Positions 34,321 through 37,560 of a DNA stretch of 37,560 nucleotides are shown piece by piece (positions within the stretch are counted from its first letter, which is position 1; every line of letters starts with the position of its first letter). This DNA is from Paracoccaceae bacterium (GTDB lineage: Bacteria > Pseudomonadota > Alphaproteobacteria > Rhodobacterales > Rhodobacteraceae), in contig JAAEZA010000043.1 in the NCBI GenBank assembly GCA_018223125.1, positions 1-37,560 on the forward strand, in the 5' to 3' direction. The notes under the pieces are model-generated. The model saw only the letters and a list, made by a program, of their open reading frames with translations, searched no databases and was not told the origin of the DNA. A program made the translations under genes and the position numbers.

Positions 34321-35303
34321 CCTATCTGGTTGACGGTCTGCAATATGCCAACTGGTCGGAAAAGATCTTCCGCCAGATGCGTGCGGGGGGCGTGGATGCT
34401 GTCCACGTCACCATCACCTATCACGAGACATTCCGCGAAACGGTTCTGGTGATCGAGCAGTGGAACCGGTGGTTCGAGCAGTTTCCCGACCTGATCTTTC
34501 AGGGTCGTACCGCTGACGATATACGCCGCGCCCGTGAAACCGGACGCACGGCGATCTTTTTCGGATCGCAGAATCCGTCCTGTATCGAGGACGATATCGG
34601 GTTGGTCGAGGTGATGCACACGCTCGGGCTGCGATTCATGCAACTGACGTATAACAACCAGTCGCTGCTGGCTTCGGGCTGTTACGAGGACGATGACACC
34701 GGCCTGACCCGTATGGGCCGTCAGGTGGTGGCCGAGATGAACCGTGTCGGGATGGTGGTAGACATGAGCCATTCGGGCGATCGCTCTACCTTTGAGGCGA
34801 TTGAACATTCTACCCGCCCCATCACCATCAGCCATGCCAATCCATCCAGCTGGCATCCTGCGCTGCGCAACAAATCCGATGACCTGCTGCGCGCGCTGGG
34901 CGAAAGCGGCGGATTTCTGGGGCTGTCGATCTATCCCCACCACCTGAAGGACGGGGGCCGGTGCACGCTTCAGTCGTGGTGCGATATGGCTGCGCGCGCC
35001 GTTGATCTGGTTGGGGCAGGACAGGTCGGGATCGGCTCGGATCTGTGTCAGGACCAGCCTGACAGCATTGTCGAATGGATGCGGGTCGGGCGCTGGACCA
35101 AGGCCATGGATTATGGCGAAGGCAGTGCCGATAACGCCGGTTTCCCGCCAATGCCCCACTGGTTCCACGACAACCGCGATCTGGCGGGAATTCGCGCCGG
35201 TCTGCTGGCCGCAGGGCTGGATGAGTCCACGACAGAGGGTGTTATGGGCGACAACTGGTTCGCATTTTTCGAACAGGGCTTCGGGGCACAATCCGTCCCT
35301 TAA
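34317..35303 (+). CDS. M19 (membrane dipeptidase)-like protein with an incomplete metal site
   Basis: This 328-residue protein belongs to the renal-dipeptidase (peptidase M19) amidohydrolase-fold family. Aligned by eye to human renal dipeptidase, His198, His219 and Asp288 are kept (His152 in DMSHSG, His173 in ISHANP, Asp242 in GSDLC). The DGHND metal motif, however, reads DGLQY (Leu8, Tyr10), and the bridging Glu125 is Gln85 (GSQNP). The beta-metal site should therefore be lost, leaving at most one metal. Ordinary dipeptidase activity is doubtful; a different hydrolase, lyase or binding role is likely. It has no signal peptide. It starts with GTG inside the ALDH stop, and the BCCT gene follows 54 nt later. 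Confidence 0.88.
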   Translation: MTYLVDGLQYANWSEKIFRQMRAGGVDAVHVTITYHETFRETVLVIEQWNRWFEQFPDLIFQGRTADDIRRARETGRTAIFFGSQNPSCIEDDIGLVEVMHTLGLRFMQLTYNNQSLLASGCYEDDDTGLTRMGRQVVAEMNRVGMVVDMSHSGDRSTFEAIEHSTRPITISHANPSSWHPALRNKSDDLLRALGESGGFLGLSIYPHHLKDGGRCTLQSWCDMAARAVDLVGAGQVGIGSDLCQDQPDSIVEWMRVGRWTKAMDYGEGSADNAGFPPMPHWFHDNRDLAGIRAGLLAAGLDESTTEGVMGDNWFAFFEQGFGAQSVP

Positions 35304-35357
35304 GACATTCAACGCGTGGCTGGCAGGCCATGTGCCATCGCTTTGTGGAGGTCTAAG

Positions 35358-36923
35358 ATGAGCGATACCAACAGGATAACCGGCCAGACGGGCGGCCGTA
35401 CAGACAAGGCACTTTTTGCCGTAAGCGGGGGCTTTATCGCGCTGTTTTGCGCCTATGCTTTTCTGGACATCGAAGGTTTGTCTGCGCTGGTGGACAGTGC
35501 GTTTGCCTTCTCGGCCAAGTATTTCGGTCTGTACTGGCAGATCCTTTTGCTGGCGACCTTTCTGATCGGCCTGCTGCTCTGCGTGTTGCCCGGATCAAAG
35601 ACCGTAATGGGCGGGCTGTCCCTGCCGGAGTTCAGCAGCTTCAGCTGGGGCTCCATGATCATGTGTACCCTGCTTGCGGGGGGCGGCGTTTTTTGGGCGG
35701 CAGGAGAGCCGGTTGCACATTTCCTGTCTACACCGCCAGTTTTCGGTGATCTGAGCGGCAACACAGAGGCGCGGGCCGATGCTGCTCTGGCGCAGAGCTT
35801 TCTGCACTGGGGCTTTCTGGCTTGGGCGATCCTCGGGTCGCTGACCACGGTGATGCTGATGCACTACCACTATGACAAAGGTTTGCCGCTGGCACCGCGC
35901 ACCCTGCTTTATCCGGTGTTCAAAGAGCGTGCCCTGCACGGGCCGGTCGGCCTGATTGCGGATGCGTCCTGTGTGATCGCCGTTGTGGCGGGCACGGTCG
36001 GGCCTATCGGCTTTCTGGGGCTGCAACTGTCCTACGGTCTGAACGAACTGGCCGGCATTCCGGATACCTTTGCAACCCAATCCATTGCCATTCTGTCGCT
36101 GGTCGCAATCTATACCGTGTCTGCAATCACCGGCCTTGCCAAAGGCATCAAACTGCTGTCGCAGATCAATGTTGTGCTTGCTGTGATCCTTCTGGTGTTC
36201 ATGCTGGTTGCGGGTCCGACCACAGAAATTTTCGCCGGCTTCTTTGGCGGTATGCAGGTTTATCTGACCCATTTCTTCGATCTGACCCTTTATCGCGGGG
36301 ATGCGGGTCTGTTTGGCGATGCAGGCTGGCTCGGCTGGTGGACCGTGTTCTTCTGGGGCTGGTTCATGGGCTATGGTCCGCTGATGGCGATCTTTATCGC
36401 CCGTATCAGCCGTGGTCGCTCTATCCGCCAGATTATCCTGACCCTGTCTGTCATGGCACCGCTGATCACCAACTTCTGGTTCACGATTATCGGCGGCTCC
36501 GGCATCTTCTTTGAAATCGCGGAGCCCGGTGTGATCTCCGGCCCGTTTGAAGGCTTTAACCTGCCGGCCGGACTGCTGGCGATCACTCAGGCAATGCCCA
36601 TGGGGATGATCCTGTCGGTTCTGTTTCTGGTGCTAACCATGTGTTTCGTCGCCACCACCAGCGATTCCATGAGTTATGTCATCTCGACCACCATGACGGA
36701 CGGCGAACCCTCTTGCGCGATGCGCGCCTTTTGGGGGCTGGCGATGGGGGTGATGGCGCTGATCCTGATCTCTACCGGCGCAGGAGGTATCGGCAAGCTG
36801 CAAAGTTTCATCGTTGTGACGGCTGTGCCGGTGTCGCTTCTGCTGCTACCCTCCTTGTGGGACGCATTGCGGATCACGTGGATGTTGGGCCGCAAACCGC
36901 AGGCCGCTGCCGCGCGGGCCTGA
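35358..36923 (+). CDS. BCCT-family transporter with atypical substrate-site residues
   Basis: This 521-residue secondary transporter of the betaine/carnitine/choline family has a dozen or so hydrophobic segments. The TM8 signature reads WWTVFFWGWFMGYGP followed by FIARISRGRS, the hallmark of BCCT. Compared with BetP, Trp373 is kept (Trp335), but Trp374 is Phe336 and Trp377 is Tyr339. The unwound TM3 segment, usually GMGIG, is LLAGG (residues 105-109) before VFWAAGEP. The substrate is probably a methylated ammonium or sulfonium compound, but not necessarily betaine. I use the ATG at 35358, with GTGGAGG just upstream. A strong hairpin follows the stop. Confidence 0.92.
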   Translation: MSDTNRITGQTGGRTDKALFAVSGGFIALFCAYAFLDIEGLSALVDSAFAFSAKYFGLYWQILLLATFLIGLLLCVLPGSKTVMGGLSLPEFSSFSWGSMIMCTLLAGGGVFWAAGEPVAHFLSTPPVFGDLSGNTEARADAALAQSFLHWGFLAWAILGSLTTVMLMHYHYDKGLPLAPRTLLYPVFKERALHGPVGLIADASCVIAVVAGTVGPIGFLGLQLSYGLNELAGIPDTFATQSIAILSLVAIYTVSAITGLAKGIKLLSQINVVLAVILLVFMLVAGPTTEIFAGFFGGMQVYLTHFFDLTLYRGDAGLFGDAGWLGWWTVFFWGWFMGYGPLMAIFIARISRGRSIRQIILTLSVMAPLITNFWFTIIGGSGIFFEIAEPGVISGPFEGFNLPAGLLAITQAMPMGMILSVLFLVLTMCFVATTSDSMSYVISTTMTDGEPSCAMRAFWGLAMGVMALILISTGAGGIGKLQSFIVVTAVPVSLLLLPSLWDALRITWMLGRKPQAAAARA

Positions 36924-36930
36924 TGTAACC

Positions 36931-36956
36931 GGTATGGCGCAGGCTGGCGCCATACC
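36931..36956 (+). terminator. Strong intercistronic stem-loop after BCCT gene
   Basis: GGTATGGCGC-AGGCTG-GCGCCATACC is a perfect 10-bp stem with a 6-nt loop, starting 7 nt after the BCCT stop. It is followed by TTCACC, not a U-run, so it may stabilise or trim the transcript or cause partial termination before the next gene rather than stop it fully. Confidence 0.5.
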
Positions 36957-36989
36957 TTCACCGAATACAGGACTGAAGGGAACACAGTG

Positions 36990-37560
36990 ATGTCCGTAAA
37001 TCCGTCGATCACCCCGCCAAAGGCCGCCCGTTACATGCGTCCCGCCGCAGAAGTGATGCGTCTTGCACGGATGGGGTGTGGACATCCGACACGGCTGTCG
37101 TTCCTGCGGGTGATGTTGCGCCGGTTGGAGCGTTCAGACTGGCAGGTCGACCGTCCGGTCTGGAAAGTGGATGCAAATGGTGTCGGCCATGCAATCTACC
37201 GCGTCCGCAGTGCAGAGCGCAGTTACAGCCTTTTGGCATTTGCCCATGATCTGCCGCCCGAGCAGCGGTCCGACAGGGTCATCGCTACCGCTTGGGATGC
37301 GACCTTCACCCTGTTTGACGGAGAGCCCGACGCGGATGATATCGCCCGGCTGGCACAAAACGTTCCCTATCAGGAAGCCGGACGGATCACCGCAAAAGAG
37401 TTGACGCTTGCCCGTGCCAACCGCTCCGTGCGCCTGTTCAACCATGTGGTCGAATCCCTGTCCGAAGGGCGCCAGCCCGATGCGGAAGAAATCCGCGCGG
37501 TCGGTTATCTGATGCGCACCACAGCGGTTTACGGCTCTGGTAAATTCGGCGCGTCGGACC
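36990..37560 (+). CDS. Unrecognised protein, N-terminal part (runs off the window)
   Basis: A frame stays open from the ATG at 36990 to the window end (190 codons) with no stop. GAAGGGA (36974-36980) precedes the ATG by 9 nt. I do not recognise the family. The visible part is soluble and rich in Arg, Ala and Leu, with no signal peptide or membrane helix. It opens with a helical segment (AARYMRPAAEVMRLARMG), then alternating strands (YRVRSAERSYSLLAFAHD), an acidic stretch (FDGEPDADDIARLA) and further helices. Codon use matches the neighbours. Position and strand suggest that it belongs to the ALDH-M19-BCCT operon, so it may be an enzyme acting on the imported compound. No function is claimed. 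Confidence 0.75.
   Translation, partial: MSVNPSITPPKAARYMRPAAEVMRLARMGCGHPTRLSFLRVMLRRLERSDWQVDRPVWKVDANGVGHAIYRVRSAERSYSLLAFAHDLPPEQRSDRVIATAWDATFTLFDGEPDADDIARLAQNVPYQEAGRITAKELTLARANRSVRLFNHVVESLSEGRQPDAEEIRAVGYLMRTTAVYGSGKFGASD

Noticed and set aside
1-37560. Search for tRNA, rRNA, CRISPR arrays, insertion sequences, phage genes and attachment sites
   Set aside because: Nothing was seen by eye: no transposase or integrase motifs, no regular short repeats with spacers and no cloverleaf-like segments in the gaps.

Overview
The window reads as chromosomal DNA of an alphaproteobacterium, most likely a Rhodobacterales (Roseobacter-type) species. The evidence is the leuS-lptE-holA order, the GC-rich codon use, a short-form HWE sensor kinase, and a GC-rich hairpin with a trailing GCCAGAAGAAGG-type motif of a kind I associate with gene ends in that order. 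I see no rRNA, tRNA, CRISPR array, insertion sequence, prophage or replication origin. Genes are packed tightly, many with 1-4 nt overlaps, and several convergent pairs are separated by 0-5 nt.

Layout. (1) 1-3322, plus strand: 3' part of leuS, lptE, holA and a glutathione S-transferase. (2) 3327-9226, minus strand: MscS-type channel, MBL-fold hydrolase, SDR oxidoreductase, crotonase-fold protein lacking both catalytic glutamates, and a TIGR03862-type flavoprotein. (3) 9227-9591: the only gene-free stretch above 300 nt, with a leader-like hairpin. (4) 9592-16095, plus strand: a seven-gene glycan operon (two MurG-like glycosyltransferases, two GT4 glycosyltransferases, a histidine phosphatase, a polysaccharide-deacetylase-like protein and a small methyltransferase) with no visible polymerase or flippase. 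(5) 16101-17315, minus: chromate transporter. (6) 17405-21166: acidic nucleotide-sugar genes (UDP-glucose dehydrogenase divergent from a UDP-glucuronate 4-epimerase and a UDP-HexNAc dehydrogenase), which could feed uronic acids to the glycan operon. (7) 21254-27148, plus: a Yej-type peptide ABC importer in the order F-A-B-E. (8) 27210-29159: HupE/UreJ-like membrane protein divergent from a DUF4198 periplasmic protein, probably metal-related. (9) 29160-31673, minus: GlsB/YeaQ membrane protein and an RsbQ-like hydrolase overlapping a PAS-HWE kinase, a likely input into the general stress response. (10) 31909-37560: LysR regulator divergent from an aldehyde dehydrogenase, an M19-dipeptidase-like protein that has lost part of its metal site, an atypical BCCT transporter and an unrecognised protein running off the window.

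The most interesting candidates are the last locus (an uptake and catabolic unit with a repurposed M19 protein, an unusual BCCT carrier and a pair of LysR-type operators exactly 30 bp apart), the RsbQ-PAS-HWE sensing pair, and the glycan operon. All functional statements rest on reading motifs by eye; no database search or structure prediction was run.
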